The notes: a model not told the origin generated them from the letters alone. Shown: positions 48,589 to 61,880, counted from the stretch's first letter. The stretch: 64,000 nucleotides of DNA from Pinus tabuliformis (GCA_031772625.1 CM062804.1:278708598-278772597); one strand, 5' to 3'. A program made the numbers and translations.

Positions 48589-49754
48589 ATTTAAAATTTT
48601 CATTTAATTATTTATTTTAAATATTTAAAAATACTAATAAATAAAGATATTTAATATTTAATTCGTTCAATATACATTTTTTTTAAAGCTTATCTCTAAC
48701 GTTGATTGATCATACTTGAACCACCTTTACACATTTTGTTTTCTAAACAACATTCCAAACTACCTACACTGATTGAATGAGAATAACGTACCTAATTTAT
48801 GTGAAAAGATTAATGTTTTTAGATTTCTCCATCATTTTTAATATTTCAATTGCAAGGGTTTTGACTTTAATTCTATGCCTATGTCATTTAGATTGACTGG
48901 AACTAAAATCTGCATGTTATAGATGCAACAGCTGTCTGGTTTGATCGAAGTGGAATCTCACTTTTGTAAATGCTCTCTTTACATTTGGTACTATGTAACA
49001 CAAAAACAATTAAAGCCATTAATGGGCTGCTGACATTATTTTCACCGATATCTTATTTTGTTGATGCCTCGTTACTAAATTATTTTGTATGAATTTTTAA
49101 GGTTTAAAATATTAATTTATTATTTAAAATTATTAATCATATATATAATTTTTATTTGGTATTAATTTTAAATCAATAAAATATGAATTTATTATTTAAA
49201 ATTATTAATTATATATATAATGTTTATTTTGTGTAATATTATTAGTGTGTTGGAAAGTGTGCTAAGGAAGGAGTGGCCTTGCTTTCCTCCTAAGCATTAT
49301 ATATGGGTATGTATTGTGCAAGTCAATTTCATGTACTCATACACATTGATGAGTAATGACAATGGGGAACATTAGTTTATAAGTATTCGAGACCACCTCA
49401 TCATCTTAGAATTGTTGGAGGCGAGTTGGAGTTATTTGGTGCCTTCATTTTGTTATCACTGTACTTGTGGAATTTTTACTCTCTTCAGTACACTCTTGCG
49501 ATTCAACAATTGAGGAAGCTCTAGGCACTCCTTGTCTAGCCTTCCATCACTTACTCTATATTTCTTGGTAGACTCTATGCAATTTGCAAATGTCAGTGTG
49601 CACACAGTTGGTTCATGCCATTACCGATAGGATGATCCCATTACAGAAATTTTGAGGTCTAAAAAGGGCCACTTGAGGAATATTATAAAATAATAGTGGA
49701 AACAATCAAATAACATTAGATTACATCATCAAATTTTGGAGGTAAAAAAGAAAA
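48589..49754. other. Spacer with possible solo-LTR-like stretch
   Basis: A TGTTGGAAAGTGTGC start at 49249, with TATA-like and CT-rich sequence downstream, resembles a copia LTR. No matching target duplication or partner could be found. No gene is seen. Confidence 0.3.
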
Positions 49755-50463
49755 ACTATTTTTTTAACTCGTATTTTCAACTTGCCAAGTCTCACTAGTA
49801 CAACTAATTGAGGAAGTGCCTCGTCAGCTAGGTGACCCAGGCTCAAACCTTGGAGAGGCTATTGCACCGATGTTAGGGGGAGGTGACACGCTAAAATCCA
49901 GTAATCTTAGGGATGGTGAGGCCCAGGCCAAGTGTGATCCACAGGTGACTTTGATGGCTTAGATTTCCCTGGATCGTGGTTTATGAAGCCAAAGGTCAAG
50001 CCTCAAAGAGCAAAGACAACTTGACAAAAAAAAACCTCGTATTTTCAACTTATCTCCGTATGGTTTTACTCAAATTTCAAGTAGGAACTCTCAAATGTAG
50101 AATTTAATTCATCGTCCAAGTACCAATGTTTCATACTTTTGATGGAATCCGCTACACAAAAAATCATTAGTAAATTTCAAACAGGAACTCTCAGATACAA
50201 AATTTAATTTATTGTCCAAGTACCCATGTTGCATACTTTCGATGGACTCTTCTACACGAAAAATCATTAATACATAAAAAATGTGATTGCAATCACATTT
50301 TTCATGTATTTCTCATTTTTTTTGTGTGGTAGGGTCCACCAAAAGTATGCAACATAGGTACTCATTGGATGAGAAATTAAATTCTACATCCAACGAGTGC
50401 TCCCACTCAAAATTTGAGTAGAACTGTAGTGAGATAATTTTAAAATACGAGTTGAAAAAGTAG
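49755..50463. mobile_element. Foldback (MITE-like) element containing a SINE
   Basis: The left end ACTATTTTTTTAACTCG pairs with the right end CGAGTTGAAAAAGTAGT (about 50446-50463). Inner arms also pair: GTAGAATTTAATTC (50098) with AAATTAAATTCTAC (50371), and CAAGTACC...CATACTTT with AAAGTATG...GGTACT. The centre is a perfect 24-bp palindrome at 50278-50301. The left arm is duplicated (50073-50172 and 50173-50275). Without the SINE it is about 440 bp. No coding capacity. Confidence 0.75.
49768..50051 (+). mobile_element. tRNA-derived SINE inserted in the foldback element
   Basis: The body 49784-50035 (252 bp) has an A-box-like AGTACAACTAATTGAGG and a B-box-like GGCTCAAACCT near its 5' end, and ends TTGACAAAAAAAAAC. 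Identical CTCGTATTTTCAACTT at 49768-49783 and 50036-50051 is the target duplication and comes from the foldback's own arm. Its tail (GGTGAGGCCCAGGCC, CCACAGGTGACTTTGATGG) differs from the SINE at 23.4 kb, so it is another family. Confidence 0.85.
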
Positions 50464-53400
50464 TGTTTTTTTTTTTGTTTTTAACCTTTTTGCTCCAAAA
50501 ATGGTGAATCATCCTCCATGGTTGAAATTATCACTTAGAATCTTATTGGTTCTTATAAAGTTTAATTTTGTTGTACATTTTTGTTTTCGGCCACACTTTA
50601 GAACTCAAAATTTCTCTAACGTTGGGGTCATCAAGAACTCATCTCCCCTGACTTTGTTGGTATTTCTTATGATTTTCATTTCTTACAATTTTTTTAGTTG
50701 CAATATCGCAGTTCTAGTTTTCTAGTTCAGGAATTCAGTTTCAACCCTCATGCAAGTGAAGACGCAATGTGGTAACTAGTGGAGAGGTGGCCAGACTCTT
50801 CTCCTTCACAAGGAGGACCCCCTGTTAATTGATCTTACTTCTATCAATCCTCATTGATTCTTTGGGTCTTTGTTATACCTTCGACCTTATCCCCTGAAGC
50901 TCACCACTCTACCTACTTTGCAGTGGTCTCACTTTGGCCTCCAATCCCTTGACATTTTATTATTTCGCAGGGCTTTTCTAGTTGGGTTCATACTTTTTCT
51001 TATTAGCATGCATAAAAAGGGAATGTGACCAATACATGGCTCTAGTAGTTGAGAGCCCTCTTAAGGCCTCATGCTTAGTCAGAATACTAATCTACTACTC
51101 ACGCCTGCCATACAAATACACCCTTGGAAATTCATGATGAAATCTAGCTACTTGAAGCTTAGCAAATCAAGATAAGAATTCTTAATATGAATCTAAGATC
51201 CACGCCAATGTTGTAAAATGGATTTTGGACCCGAGTCACATCACGGGTATACCGCCACTCAAGCACCTTGTACTGGAAGATGAAAACTATATTGGGCCAA
51301 GTCATTCCAACGAGACAATTTTCTTTCCCAATGATATCTAGTGAGTCCATAAGCATTTTTGATCCTGTCTAATCCGCTTGGATGCTCGTTTGGTGGATAT
51401 AGAGAGGCATATTCGATGTGAGAGATAGGAATCACCAAGACCAAGCACACAAGATCTGACCCCAACAACTTCATTCGAGGAAGGACGAAAATTTGGTTCA
51501 TTATAATTTTATGCTTATGTTTTATAAATTTGATTTTATAGTTTTCTATGTTACACTATTGTGGTTATCTTTCTATACTCAGTTGATATTTTTGTAACTT
51601 ATATGTTGGAATGACCAACCATATATTATGGTCTAGATATAGTTACAAAGTAACTCTATATTGGGTAATTTTGATAGATATAATAACTTTACAATATCTT
51701 AACTATTTTTGTTGCTCTGGTTTCCCTATAACAAACACTTATAATTATGAAATAATAAAAACCAACCGTCAAGAAAAAAAATATTATATAATACTATTAA
51801 TTATGCAATTGGTAAAATCTTAAAATACACAGTTCAAATCAATTAAGGATGGTAATACGCTGATGTCAATGTCGTAAAGTTTCATATTAATGAGTAATGT
51901 TGAAAAATGCAAATCCTCTTATAAGCATTGAAACCGTCCACAAAGATAAATTGGGTGCTTGTGATTATTTGGTAGTGTTGACAACATAATTGTGTGTAAG
52001 GATCACATTTGGGGTCTTCATGAACTATCAATGGCTATTAAATCTTTTATAAGAAAAAGAAATTTAAAACATAAAATTATTTATCATTTAAATAATTTAT
52101 TATAATTCGAGGAAAATTAAATAAGGATTAAAATGTTTAATGTTAATTATTTTTTCTTTGTCAATTTACTAGAAAACTAATGGAATAAAGTGTATTGTGA
52201 CTTACTAATGGAATAAAATATAGTGTGACTTGATAAATAATGACTTAAAGAAACTATTGTGTGTTTTGATAAACAACACCCACATAATTGACTTCTTGTT
52301 TTATATTAGGGATATTAAATTCATCATCTTGTACTCATTATTGAATTTGTGGCCATAATGTTTTGAACTGGTAATCTAATCTATCATTATGTATTCATAA
52401 CTGAACTTGAGGCCACAAGGTTTTGAACTAGTGATATTTTCCTGATATAATACCTTTCCACTATTTTCTCTACACCATATGAGCATAATATTATTACTAA
52501 TTACATGTGTACCTTATTAATGTTTAATTTTTCATAACATATACTAATATGTGAATATATTTCTTTTATCATCTCAATTTTTTCTTAAGTTATTATAAGT
52601 CATTATACTAATTGTAGTATTTTTTCTAAAAGGTTTGTTAATTGTAACCAAAGTAATTCATTTTAACCTAGATCTATCTAGATCAAATCTCTTGATGCGA
52701 AAACCTCTCTCAAAGTGGAGCATTTGAACTAAAGTTTATACCTCAAAATATTTTATCCTTCTTAGCAATTGATGAATCTAAGGTTGTAATGTACCTCCAC
52801 ATTGACTACTAAAAACAAAAACAGTACTAATCATAGTGCATACAAATGAGAGTTTGTTTGAGACACATTTGATCCATACATAAGGTAATTTTACATATTT
52901 TCTCCATAATGAATAAAATTTATGTCCATTGATAAATGAGGGACTTTAATCCTAACACGTAAACACTTTGGTCCTCTACTTATTCACCTTATAGCCATTT
53001 GAATCTAGACATGTACTAGGTGGGTAAATTGATTTTTTATAAGCCCTTCTATCACATGTAATTGCTTAGTCTCCTTTGCTAACCTTAAACCCTTGGATAT
53101 CTGTTGCTGTTGGGGATACTTTTTTATTTAGATATAAACACTTTGTGACCCTTTCATTTTATTGTTCCTCCTAATATTATGTGGTATGGGTCTTACAAAC
53201 ATTGTGTCATACATACATAGGTTGATGATTTATATTGACATTTTCACATATTTATAGGGAACATAATGGAATTGTTGATGCTTTATAAAAGGTTTGACAC
53301 AAATATCAACCTCGAGAGATCATCTACTTTTCCTACTCTAATGAAAGATATCATGGGTATGAATTGTTATAGGTTATTTTGTCAAACATGATCAATCAAC

Positions 53401-53890
53401 CTCCTAATGGGATAAATCACCATCATATTCCCCGTTTACATCATCATTGCACAAAGCCCTATGCATCAATCTATCATTACCCATAGCTTTTACCCTAAAA
53501 TGCATCATCTTAGCCTATTTTAGGACCAACATTCACTTATAGGTTGCTCCATTGTGGCCTACGTTGATCACCTATAGGTTTCTCACTTTTCAACTGCGTT
53601 GGATCTATAAATCTAGGAAAAAGAGAGAGAATCTTGAAGCCTCAATTTCCAGAATCTTCCAATATCTATTGTAACAATTTACCTCATATAAAACACTCAA
53701 ATCCTATCCTATCCTACCTTGGATTTTCCATCCCTTATTGTTAGATCTCATCCTCCCATCAAGAGTGGATCTCAATCCCAAGATTGGTAAAAGGATAAGA
53801 ACTGCCAAATTACCTCAATCCTCTATATATTTACAACCTTCCATATGCAAGGGGCTGGCTTTTGGAGAGTGATTCTACCCTTATGTTGTT
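50464..53890. other. Spacer, no supported gene
   Basis: Open frames of 65-80 codons (for example 51501-51259, minus) show no domain. A pair of related phrases (TTGAA(T/C)TTG(T/A)GGCCA with GGTTTTGAACT) lies at about 52340-52440. Part of this stretch may be LTR of the gypsy element whose gag appears at 61.9 kb. Confidence 0.35.
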
Positions 53891-54991
53891 GTTGTGAGAG
53901 TTATCCTTTCATGCATTTAGGGTGATTGGAGGTACACTTTGTGACAAAGGAAGGACAAGTCAACAACTTGGAGGAGCTCTTCTACAAGATCAACAACTAT
54001 TTATAGTTGTAACTCACTCCATTTATATCAATACAAAGAGTTATTTCTTTTTCCTATATGTGATGTTGTTATTTCATATATTTCAGTACCATGTTTATTT
54101 GCTGAATGAATTAGATAAATGATGCTACATAGATCTTGTCTTTTCTTGGCTTGTGTTGTATGGTTGTGTAGGTTCTAATTTTGGCAGTCGGAGCGAGGAT
54201 TAGAGCATTCACGGTAAAGAAGGAGTGAAACATACTACAGATTCCACATAGGTTTCTTCCCCTCATCTACTTACTTTAAGGAAAACATTAGGTCCTTTTT
54301 CATTTTGTTTTTCTAGGTTAGGCACCAAACCTATGCGAAATATTTCTATCCGCAGTCATAACTACCACATAATAAATTGGAAACCATACTAGGGAATGAT
54401 GTATTCATTTGGTGTTTTATTTGTCCATTGTGCTTTATTTAGCTCTTTCATAGACCCTTGCTTCTTTAACCTGCCAAGAATAGACCTAGGAAGTGATTTC
54501 ATTAAGTCTTGTTTGCAATTTTTGCATCAGAATCCTCTTTCCTAGGACCAGCGCACCCTCTAGTATGCCGAAAGAGCATTGCACCCCACCTGGGCCTTCT
54601 ATGTTCCTACGTTACACCTCACCTAGGCCCTCTTTGTGCCTATGTTTCAGAGCATGGTTGCCTCTTCTACACCTATATTGATCCCTAATTTTCACAAATT
54701 TTGCCTTGTTTTCTCAGCGTTGATTTGATTAGCCTACTTCGATCTAACCTTCCCTAATTCTTGACTATCTTGTGGTCTCTCTCAAGCCTCCATTTGGTTT
54801 TAATTTGTGTTTAATTGGATTTGGTAAGAATTAGTTTCATTTTTTCTTTGTTCCTATCATTAGGTTTCTTGCAAACTTGTCTTGTTTGATCATTGATCAC
54901 TTGGATGAATTGTTTTTCTAGTCCTCATTCTAAAAAGTGCCTTTGAATTAGTGATTAAACATTTTCATCTTAGTTTTTCCTGATTTTGAAA
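53891..54991 (+). other. Probable LTR end and leader of a downstream gypsy element
   Basis: Sequence rich in terminator-like features is followed by TTGGCAGTCGGAGCGAGG near 54179, which could be a primer site. No coding domain is seen. The inference rests on position: after removing the copia insertion, this stretch runs into a gypsy gag in the same orientation. Confidence 0.3.
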
Positions 54992-54996
54992 ATTAA

Positions 54997-55994
54997 TGTT
55001 GAAAATAGCAACAATAAATGCTAAATATAGAAGTGCTAAAAATAGCATTGCTATAAATAGCATTTCGGGATACACTCCAATTTTATTTAGTCCCTGAACT
55101 AAAATTGAGAATTCCAATTCAAATTTGATCTTAGCAGTTGTTTGAAAAATAATTAAATAATTCATCTTGAGTTAATTAATTGGATAAAATCAAACATGAA
55201 GTCTATGTGAAGACATGCAACAATTATCCCTTTGATTGAGGAAGTTATCCATTAATTAAGGAGATCAGGATGATTTGTACTTTGAGTTGTAATTAGTTAG
55301 CTCAGTTAATCGAGTTAAGTCTAGTTAGATTAGTTCCAACAATTTGTGGAACTGATTGTGAGTTCAGTTAGTTAATGCATGCATGCATGTAACTAGTCTA
55401 CTTCAGATAACTGAATATTCTCTCGTAAATAAATCATGCATGTCAGTTCAGTCAGAGACTAGTTGAGATTAGAGGATGGGATAGTGTACTATCAGTTGCA
55501 GGAATATTCCATTGAGGATATTTCTTGCATGCAGAAGGAATTCATTCCTTAAGGATTGCGCAGTTATTTTTGAGTTTGGTGAGTTGTGTGAGATGTGAAT
55601 TCACATAGGTGGTAGCCAAAGGACCCGAGAAAAACTGCGTAAGGAACTAGGAGGCTTGGAGGACTGAAGGAATGCATATGTTGTGTCTATTCTGTCTATG
55701 AGCAACATTGAGGGATTATATTGAGAGCTGGATAGCTTGTGAGCTAAATCTTTGTGTAATCTGTAGATATTTCCACTTGTATGATAATACAGATAGCGTG
55801 GTTTTTATCTAAGGCTTTCCTCAGAGTATTCTTTTGTGTTCATGTGTGATTGATTTCTCATTCTCTGTTATATGTGTTTTATTTGATCTTGCTCAAAATC
55901 TATTAGGCTTTCGCAAGTTTGTTTGTAGAAGTAGATCAAGTATTTTTCTTTACTATATTGCATTCTCAAGTGATCTACAGTGAGAAATTCTACA
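54997..55994 (+). repeat. 5' LTR of copia element B (998 bp)
   Basis: Starts TGTTGAAAATAGCAAC, ends GAAATTCTACA. It contains a CATGCATGCATGCATG run (RY-type repeat) near 55378 that is mutated in the other LTR. Confidence 0.97.
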
Positions 55995-56006
55995 TGTTAT
56001 CAGAGC
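55995..56006 (+). other. Primer binding site of copia element B
   Basis: TGTTATCAGAGC directly follows the LTR and matches the iMet primer site TGGTATCAGAGC with one change. Confidence 0.85.
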
Positions 56007-56109
56007 AAAGATGATCAAAGCAGGGAACAATATACAAAGAAGGGAGAAGTTCGAAGTTTGAAGTCCTGATTATAGAAATCGAATTCTTATCACATCTTAA
56101 ATTTCACCA

Positions 56110-59100
56110 ATGGCATTCAACGGTTTGAGACTCAAGTATGCCCTGGATGGCAGCTCGAATTATATAGCTCGGAAGGATCACATGGAAGCGGTATTAGAGG
56201 ACAATGGTTTTAAGGAATTCATTGATCAAGAATTCCCCAAGCCAGCAGCTGCTAATGCCTAAGAATTGGCAGAATGGAAGAAATGTGTCGCTAGAGCGAG
56301 GAGGATTCTTCTAGAGGGAGTTCGAGACCACATTGTCTCGAGTCTCCATGGGAAGGAGACACCGTTTTCAAGGTGGAAAACATTGAAGGATCTATATCAA
56401 AACAGCAGTGACCAGAGGAAGTTGGTGTTGAAAGACATGCTTCAGAAAATCAAGTGTGAAAAGGGAGACACGATCTCTACATATCTGAACAAGCTCACCA
56501 CCTACATGGATAAGCTTGGAAGTGTAGGAATCACAGCAGCGAATGATGACATGGTGGGTCTTGCTCTCCTCGATCTTCCTAAGAGTTGGCATAGCTACCA
56601 ATACTTGGTAAATGGAAGAGAGAAACTACTGGATTGGGAACAACTATGGTCGGATCTGATGTAGGAGGAGATAAGGAGAAGCACCAGAGATGGATCTTCA
56701 TCAAAGTATGATGATGAAGGAAATATAGCCTTAGCGAGTAAGTTGAGGAAAGGGAAAGGGAAGGCTTCTCATTCCAAATCGAGTTCTTCCCATGGTGGGA
56801 AGAAGATTGAAAAATCGAAAGTGCAATGCCTTCATTGTCATGAGGTGGGCCATTATGCTACAAATTGTCCATAGAAGAAATCCAAGAATGGATCCTTGAA
56901 AGGATCAGATGGTGAGGCACTAGCCTCACAGTTTGAATTAGATTTCACCCTCGTCGCAAGCATGGTTTCATAGATGGTGGGTTGTGTTTGGTACCTAGAC
57001 AGTGGAGCCTCATTCCACATGACCGACGACAAGAGCTTATTCAGTACCTTGGAGGAGAAGGACCTCCAGATATGCATAGAGATGGGCGATGATGGAAAGT
57101 GCTGTGTTTTAGGTGAAGGCACATTTGTGTTTGAGAGGGAGCATGGAGCTCCTCTCACCCTGATTGATGTGGAGTATGTGCTTGGACTGAAGAAGAACCT
57201 AGTTTCCGTTGCAATGTTGGAAGACAAAGGCTATGATGTAGTATTTAGTAAAGGAAAGGCATTCCTGATGCACATCGGCATAGGAAAAACCAAGAGGATT
57301 GGGATTCGAGTAAAGAATATCTACAAGCTAGAGGTAGATGATTGTGCTGCATTGAGTTCCAAAGTAGAGTTGGTGCAAAGCCAAGATATTGGTGAGCTAT
57401 GGCATAGAAGATTGGGCCACTTGCACCATGGGGCCTTGAAGATCCTACACCAGATTTCTACCAGACTTCCCAAGGGTGAACTAGAGCAAGTGGATACAGG
57501 CAAAGGTTGTACCTTGGGTAAGTATGAAAAATATTCCTTTCAGGATCGAGAGAGTTGAGCTGGAGAAATCCTGGAGCGAGTTCATATAGATGTGTGTGGA
57601 CCATTATTGACGGCCTCCACCGCTAAACAAAGGTACTATGTTATTTTCATTGATGATTTTTCTCGTAGATGTTGGATCTACTTCATGCAGAAGAAGGATC
57701 AAACCTTCTCAAGGTTTTGTGAGTTCAAGGCCTTAGTTGAGAAAGAATCTGGAAAGAAAATAAGGGCCATGCGAAGCGATAATGGTGGAGAGTATGTCTC
57801 TCAATAGTTTAAGGACTTTTGTGTAGCAGAAGGAATTAAACGAGAGTTGATGACACCCCATAACCCACAACAGAATGGGTTTCCCCAAAGGAAGAACAAA
57901 ACGATTGTGGGAGGAGCTCGAGCAATGATGCATGACCAAGGCCTACCACTTCATTTGTGGGCTGAGGCATGCAATAAAACAGTATACTTGCATAATAGAA
58001 GCCGACATCATATACTGAGGATGAAGACACTAGAGGAGGCCTTCTCTAGGAAGAGACCAGATGTGAGTCACTTCAGGATCTTTGGCTCATCAGTATTTTT
58101 CTATGTGACCAAAGATGCCTCGAAGAAGCTAGAGCCAACAACTGAGTTGGGGATACTTGTGTGGTACACTCATATACCCCACAACTATCGGGTGTTATTG
58201 CCTATCAGTCAGAGGACAGTGGTATGCAGAGATTTGAAGTTTGAATAGAAGAAAGCCATGCGAGTTGCCCTTGAGAGGATCTGAAGTTGCATGCAGAGGA
58301 GGAATTTTTTGTTCCTAAGGAGGAGGAGCCTCAGACTGATGTGGAGCAGCCGCATGCAGAGGATCCAGGAGTGGAGACATCCACTCATGTAGAGTCTTCT
58401 AGAGATGGGTGGAGATGCTCAAGGGAAGCTGATAGATTGATGATGGATGCGAGAGAGAATGTGGGACAACCATATTCTCAGCGCAGACAGAGGAGATCAC
58501 CCGAGCGGTAGACTAGTTACATGGCCCTGGTTGGGGAGTGTGTAGAGACCGAACCATCTTCCTTCAAGGAAGTAGTGTAGAAACCAGTCTGGGTTGATGG
58601 TATGGTGGAGGAGTATGACTCCATAGTTTGGAATAGATTTTTGGATGTTGTTCCAAGACCAGAGGAAAAGTCAATGGTGAGTTCCTGATGGATTTACAAA
58701 ATAAAGCAAGCAATTGATGGGAGTGTGGAGAAACATAAGGCAAGGTTTGTTTCCCATGGTTTCTCACAGGTTGAGGGGATCGACTATGATGAAACTTTTT
58801 CTCCTGTAGCAAAGTACGCATCTATCAGATCGATGTTGGCACTATCAACAAAAATGGGTTGGAAGATCCATTAGATGGATGTGAAGACTGCATTCCTCAA
58901 TGACAAGATTGAAGAAGAGGTGTACATAGAGCAACGAAAGGATTTGAGACCTTCAACTGTGAGTCTTATGTGTGTTGACTCAAGAGAGATTTGTATGCGC
59001 TAAAGCAAGCACCTCATGCGTGGTACACCAGGATCGATGGCTATTTCACCCGGTTGGGCTTCATAAAGAGTGAAACATATGCGAACCTATACCACAACAT

Positions 59101-60090
59101 GGTAGAAGGTAAGAATTTGATCATTGTTCTTTATGTTGATGATCTGATATTGACAAGTGATGATCAGTTGATCATGTCTTGTAAGGAGGACCTTGCAAGA
59201 GAGTTCGAGATGAAGGACATGGGTCTCATGCACTACTTTCTAGGCATGGAACTGTGGCAGAGTGATGGGGAAGTGTTTGTGTCTCATGGCAAGTATGCCA
59301 GTGAGATACTTAGGAGATTCCACATGGAAAAGTACAAGCCCATGCAGACTCATCTAGTAGGTAACTAGAGGAAGGAGGATGATACTTCAGGTGAGGTAGT
59401 AGCTGCTACTATTTATAGATATCTTGTGGGTTCATTAATGTATTTACTAAACACACGACCAGATTTGTGCTTTGCGGTGAACCAGCTGAGTCAAGCTATG
59501 GTTCAGCCTACCAAGCTATTTAGGAAGGCAGTGAATCATGTGTTGACATACCTCAAAGGCACATCTCAGTATGGATTATGGTATAAATGGATATAGGGAG
59601 TGAAGCTTCAGGGCTTCACAGATGCAGATTGGGCAGGGAGTCCATCAAATTGGAAGAGCACTTCAGGAGGAATTTTCAACCTTGGTTCAGCTGCAGTTTC
59701 TTGGTACAGCAGGAAACAGAGGTCAGTTGCACTTAGCTTAGTAGAGGCTGAATACATGGCTGCCAGTGAGGCAGCATGTGAGGCCATTTGGATGTGAAAA
59801 ATTCTAGTTGGATTGTTTGATCAAAGGATGGATCCAACTGAGATCTATTGCAATAATCAGAGTTGTATCAAACTCTCTCAGAATCCAGTATTTCATGACA
59901 GGTCCAAGAACATCAATATCTAGTATCATCATCTTCGAGACTGTGTGGTGAAGAGGATCATGTTGTTGATGTACGTTTCGACTGAGGAGCAGGATGCAGA
60001 TAGTTTGACTAAGGCATTGTCAAAATGCAAATTCGAGTTCCATAGAGACAGGATTGCGGCGACAGATAATCCCTTACCAGTTGAGAGGGA
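56110..60090 (+). pseudogene. Copia gag-pol polyprotein of element B, disrupted
   Basis: ATG at 56110 opens gag (AFNGLRLKYALDGSSNY), followed by a UBN2-type capsid region and knuckle CLHCHEVGHYATNC near 56827. Protease is WYLDSGASFHMT near 56990, GAG-pre-integrase LWHRRLGHLHHG near 57399, integrase HIDVCGP near 57580, RSDNGGEYVSQ near 57775 and TPHNPQQNGF near 57852. RT begins about 58560 with KHKARFVSHGFSQ, YVDD is at 59132-59143, and RNase H shows FTDADWAGSPSNWKSTSGG. Gag to integrase stays in one frame but is cut by stops at 56260, 56662, 56872, 56971, 57556 and 57805. Frameshifts occur near 58270 and 58935. Most stops are single-base changes, so this copy was intact when it inserted. Confidence 0.95.
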
Positions 60091-60091
60091 G

Positions 60092-61090
60092 TGTTGAAAA
60101 TAGCAACAAGAAATGCGAAATATAGAAGTGCTAAAAATAACATTGCTATAAATAGCATTTTGGGATACATTCCAATTTTAGTGAGTCCTTGAACTAAAAT
60201 TGAGAATTAAAATTAGAATTTGATCTGAGAAGTTGTTTCAAAAATAATTAATTAATTCATCTTGAGTTAATTATTTGGAGAAAATCAAACATGAAGTCTA
60301 TGTGAAGACATGCAACAGTTATCCCTTTGATTGAGGAAGTTATCCCTTAATTAAGGAGATCAGGGTGAGTTGTACTTTGAGTTGTAATTAGTTAGCTTAG
60401 TTAACTGAGTGAAGTCCAGTTATATTAGTTCCAATAATTTGTGGAACTGATTGTGAGTTCAGTTAGTTAATGCACGCAATCATGTAACTAGTGTACTTCA
60501 GATAACTAAATATTCTCTCGTAAATAACTCATGCATGTCAGTTCATTGAGAGACCCAGTTGAGATCAGAGTATGGGATAGTGTACTATCAATTGTAGGAA
60601 TATTCCATTCAAGATATCTCTTGCATGTAGAAGGAATTCATTCCTTGAGGGTTGCACAATTATTTCTAAGTTTGGTGAGTTGTGTGAGATGTGAATTCAC
60701 ACAAGTGGTAGCCAGAGGGCCCAGGAGAAACTGCGCAAGGAAATAGGAGGCTTGGAGAACTAAAGGAAGGCATATGTTGTGTTTATTATGTCTATGAGTA
60801 GCATTAGGGGATTGTACTGAGAGCTGGATAGCTTGTTAGCTAAAGATTTTATTAATACAGAGCTATTTCCACTTGTATGATAATATAGATAGTGGGGTTT
60901 TTAACTGAGGCTTTCCCTAGAGTATTCTTCTATGTTCATGTGTGACTTATTTCTCATTCTCTATTATATGTGTTCTATTTGATCTTGCTCAAAATTGATT
61001 AAGCTTCTACAAGTTTGTTTGTAGAAGTAGATCAAGTATTTTGCTTTAGTATATTGCATTATCAGGTGATCTATAGTGAGAAATTATACA
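60092..61090 (+). repeat. 3' LTR of copia element B (999 bp)
   Basis: Begins TGTTGAAAATAGCAAC after the polypurine tract (about 60081-60091) and ends GAAATTATACA. It pairs with 54997-55994. Confidence 0.97.
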
Positions 61091-61095
61091 ATTAA

Positions 61096-61880
61096 GTGTG
61101 GTGAAAAGAAAAAATCTTGCATTGGAATTTAGGGTTTTGCATCTATATTAATTTAGGAACAGTTGAATGAAAAGTGAATTGCATTAAGCATCTTGGTTTC
61201 TGCATTTTCTATGTTGCATATTGTTTGTCTCTTCCCTTCCTTAGCTATATTCTCATTGAAGAGAAAGATTCCATTTCCTCATGCTAGATTTGAATTTTAG
61301 GGAATTTAGGTGAATTCATGGTGAACCATAAAACTAAAACTTAATTCAAGGTCAACTTAAAATTTGCTGAATCAACCTAAGGAGAATTTCTAACATTAAC
61401 ACAAATACATAGATGCCTAGGTTAAAATTATGTTCTAACATCGCTAAACATAGGATTTTTCGTTGTTTTCCAACGTTTCATCTCGAGGGTGAAATAGCAT
61501 TCCACATATGTGAGTGTATATGATCGTACCCCACGGACCTTTAGGTATATTGGTGGCACTCCATGCACGTAAAGTATATGTGAATGCTCTCATCAAACGG
61601 CTATGCGTTAGACAACACTACTATGAAACGCACTCCCACATATCGTCGTGTATATTTTGGGAGTCCCCAGTAGGTTTTTATCCATCCATAGGTAACTGAG
61701 TCTTCCACCTTGTAAAACATGATACACCGAATGCCACATTCGCAAAAATTGGTTGTCATACATTAAGTCCTTGGTTCCCCAAGGTGTATATTGTAGTTCA
61801 CAATTTCTTGGTAACCCTTTATGCCTAGATTACCCACTTTTTGATTTATTTCTTTTTGTTTTAATAAAATTTACTATCCA
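61096..61880 (+). other. Leader region before gypsy gag
   Basis: It has no coding domain and is not AT-extreme. It is taken as the untranslated leader of the gypsy element interrupted by copia element B. Confidence 0.35.

Larger units (their letters stand above)
54992..61095 (+). mobile_element. Complete Ty1/copia element B
   Basis: The element is 54997-61090 (6094 bp), TG...CA, with identical ATTAA at 54992-54996 and 61091-61095. It has two LTRs of about 1 kb, a tRNA-iMet-like primer site TGTTATCAGAGC, a GAGAGGGAG polypurine tract and gag-pol in copia order. LTRs differ by several percent by eye, so the insertion is not very recent. Confidence 0.97.

Noticed and set aside
49249..49645. Solo copia LTR starting TGTTGGAAAG
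   Set aside because: No flanking target duplication or second copy could be found, so kept only as a note on the spacer.
50501..50725. 74-codon hydrophobic frame, possible small membrane protein
   Set aside because: No conserved motif or gene context; T-rich DNA commonly gives Phe/Leu-rich frames.
51259..51501. 80-codon minus-strand frame
   Set aside because: No recognisable domain; isolated in a spacer.
58564..58821. Minus-strand frame within copia B
   Set aside because: Antisense shadow of the RT N-terminal region.
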